From Chloroflexota bacterium (GTDB lineage Bacteria > Chloroflexota > Anaerolineae > Aggregatilineales > Phototrophicaceae): 64,000 bases of DNA. Position numbers and translations under genes: made by a program. This document shows positions 63,387 to 64,000 of this stretch, in pieces. The stretch is taken from positions 33,802 to 97,801 of the forward strand of contig JAPPEU010000026.1 of NCBI GenBank assembly GCA_028875245.1. The letters are read 5' to 3'. Position 1 is the first letter of the stretch, and each line of letters opens with the position of its first letter. The notes under the pieces are model-generated. The model did no database searches. It worked only from the letters and a program-made list of their open reading frames with translations, and was not told where the DNA came from.

Positions 63387-63797
63387 GTGTCAGAAGAACG
63401 CAACGTTTGCGAGACAAGTTTCCATGTACGTTATGCCGAAACCGATAGCATGGGCGTCGTACACCATGCCGTCTATCTCGTCTGGTTTGAAGAAGGGCGC
63501 AGCGCCTATATCCGCGAGCAGGGCTGGAGTTATGCCGATATCGAAAAGTCCGGCAGTTTTCTCGCCGCTGGGGACTTGAATGCAAAGTACATCAGAGCGG
63601 CGCGCTATGATCAGAGGGTGACCGTCAAAACCTGGATTGACAGTTACCGAAGTCGCACATTGACCTTCGGCTGTGAGATTGTCGACGCGCGCTCCAATGA
63701 ACTCTTGTTTGAGGCGTCACTGAAACTGATCTGCCTGAACGCTGCTGGAAAGATCACGCGAATTCCTAAGTCCTGGCGGGCCTGGCTCGATCCCTGA
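63387..63797 (+). CDS. Acyl-CoA thioesterase, 4HBT/YbgC type
   Basis: This 136-residue hotdog-fold protein has the motif YAETDSMGVVHHAVYLVWFEEGR, with the catalytic Asp of the YbgC family (DxxGxVxxxxY). Length is typical. It hydrolyses short acyl-CoA or acyl-carrier thioesters; the substrate is open. The start is GTG with a poor ribosome site (AGGGGCTCG 14 bases away). No neighbour is cotranscribed. Confidence 0.9.
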   Translation: MSEERNVCETSFHVRYAETDSMGVVHHAVYLVWFEEGRSAYIREQGWSYADIEKSGSFLAAGDLNAKYIRAARYDQRVTVKTWIDSYRSRTLTFGCEIVDARSNELLFEASLKLICLNAAGKITRIPKSWRAWLDP

Positions 63798-63811
63798 GCG
63801 GGTTTACCCGC

Positions 63812-63990
63812 ATGAGTTCTCAGTAGTTCCAAGAAGGTACTGAGAATGATCGCAGAACAAACGGAAATTGCCATAACAATCGAATGGTTGTAGGGGCGAG
63901 ACGGTGGCTCGCCCGTCGGCGATTTGACAGTGGGCGACTCAAGAATCGCCCCTACAAGGCTTGTCCGGTACTGCATTTCTTACGCAACAA
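63812..63990. repeat. Dispersed intergenic repeat at window end
   Basis: CCAAGAAGGTACTGAGAATG (63831) to ATAACAATCGAATGGTTGTA is the reverse complement of the 25580-25632 module. The core from GTAGGGGCGAGACGGTGGCT (63890) to AATCGCCCCTAC (63955) closely follows 30336-30400. AAGGCTTGTCCGGTACT (63956) is the start of the 2585 and 40328 modules. Confidence 0.82.
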
Positions 63991-64000
63991 CAACTGAAAT

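Overview
The window is an ordinary bacterial chromosome segment of fairly high GC, gene-dense on both strands. It carries no phage, IS transposase, rRNA or CRISPR array. The gene content suggests a Chloroflexota bacterium, perhaps of an Anaerolineae-type lineage. This rests on LysM proteins with Thr/Pro-rich linkers, a membrane-anchored baseplate-J-like protein beside alaS and ruvX, a C39-like/TPR membrane protein, a T-box on valS, and a CxPPC-type secreted domain. That assignment is inference from remembered family distributions, not from a search.

Layout. 1-2474 is a minus-strand ribosome/SRP operon (ffh-rpsP-khpA-rimM, the last cut by the window edge). 3051-9222 holds an MFS transporter, an alkaline-phosphatase-superfamily enzyme, an MBL-fold hydrolase, murJ and a C39-like/TPR membrane protein. 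9327-14083 is alaS, the baseplate-J-like protein and ruvX. It is divergent from tyrS and a CoA-transferase beta subunit (14239-16318), and the two promoters appear to share one -35 hexamer. 16633-20234 holds a peptide-type solute-binding protein, secG and a ctpA-type protease; the CoA-transferase alpha subunit follows at 20387. 21361-25412 is a thiamine-uptake operon (thiBPQ) behind a TPP riboswitch and terminator. 25721-30100 is purH facing yajC-secD-secF. 30613-40175 is a cell-surface region: a CARDB-type secreted protein, a NERD protein, a PMT-type glycosyltransferase and three LysM proteins. One of the LysM proteins has seven LysM repeats joined to a glycosidase-like barrel that lacks both catalytic glutamates. 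40412-43508 is valS behind a T-box with a GUC specifier, preceded by tRNA-Thr(CGT). 44069-49204 holds mutL, a Ser/Thr kinase, a dGTPase-like HD protein and a SAM hydroxide adenosyltransferase. 49582-54932 is a sugar ABC transporter with a class II ketose-bisphosphate aldolase and an ADP-dependent sugar kinase. 54945-58037 is a coiled-coil protein with selB. 58391-61357 is hisHAFIE, and 61380-63797 holds a double thioredoxin-fold protein and a thioesterase.

The strongest new observation is a complete transcription attenuator in front of hisHAFIE. A 17-bp-spaced sigma70-type promoter leads to a 23-codon leader ORF with three consecutive His codons, then two mutually exclusive hairpins, then a terminator ending just before the hisH Shine-Dalgarno. 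A second theme is a mosaic family of imperfectly palindromic intergenic repeats (GTAGGGGCGA...TCGCCCCTAC cores plus shared flanking modules) at about ten places. A separate CCCCATCC-type hairpin repeat lies inside the sugar-transport operon between the binding-protein and permease genes.
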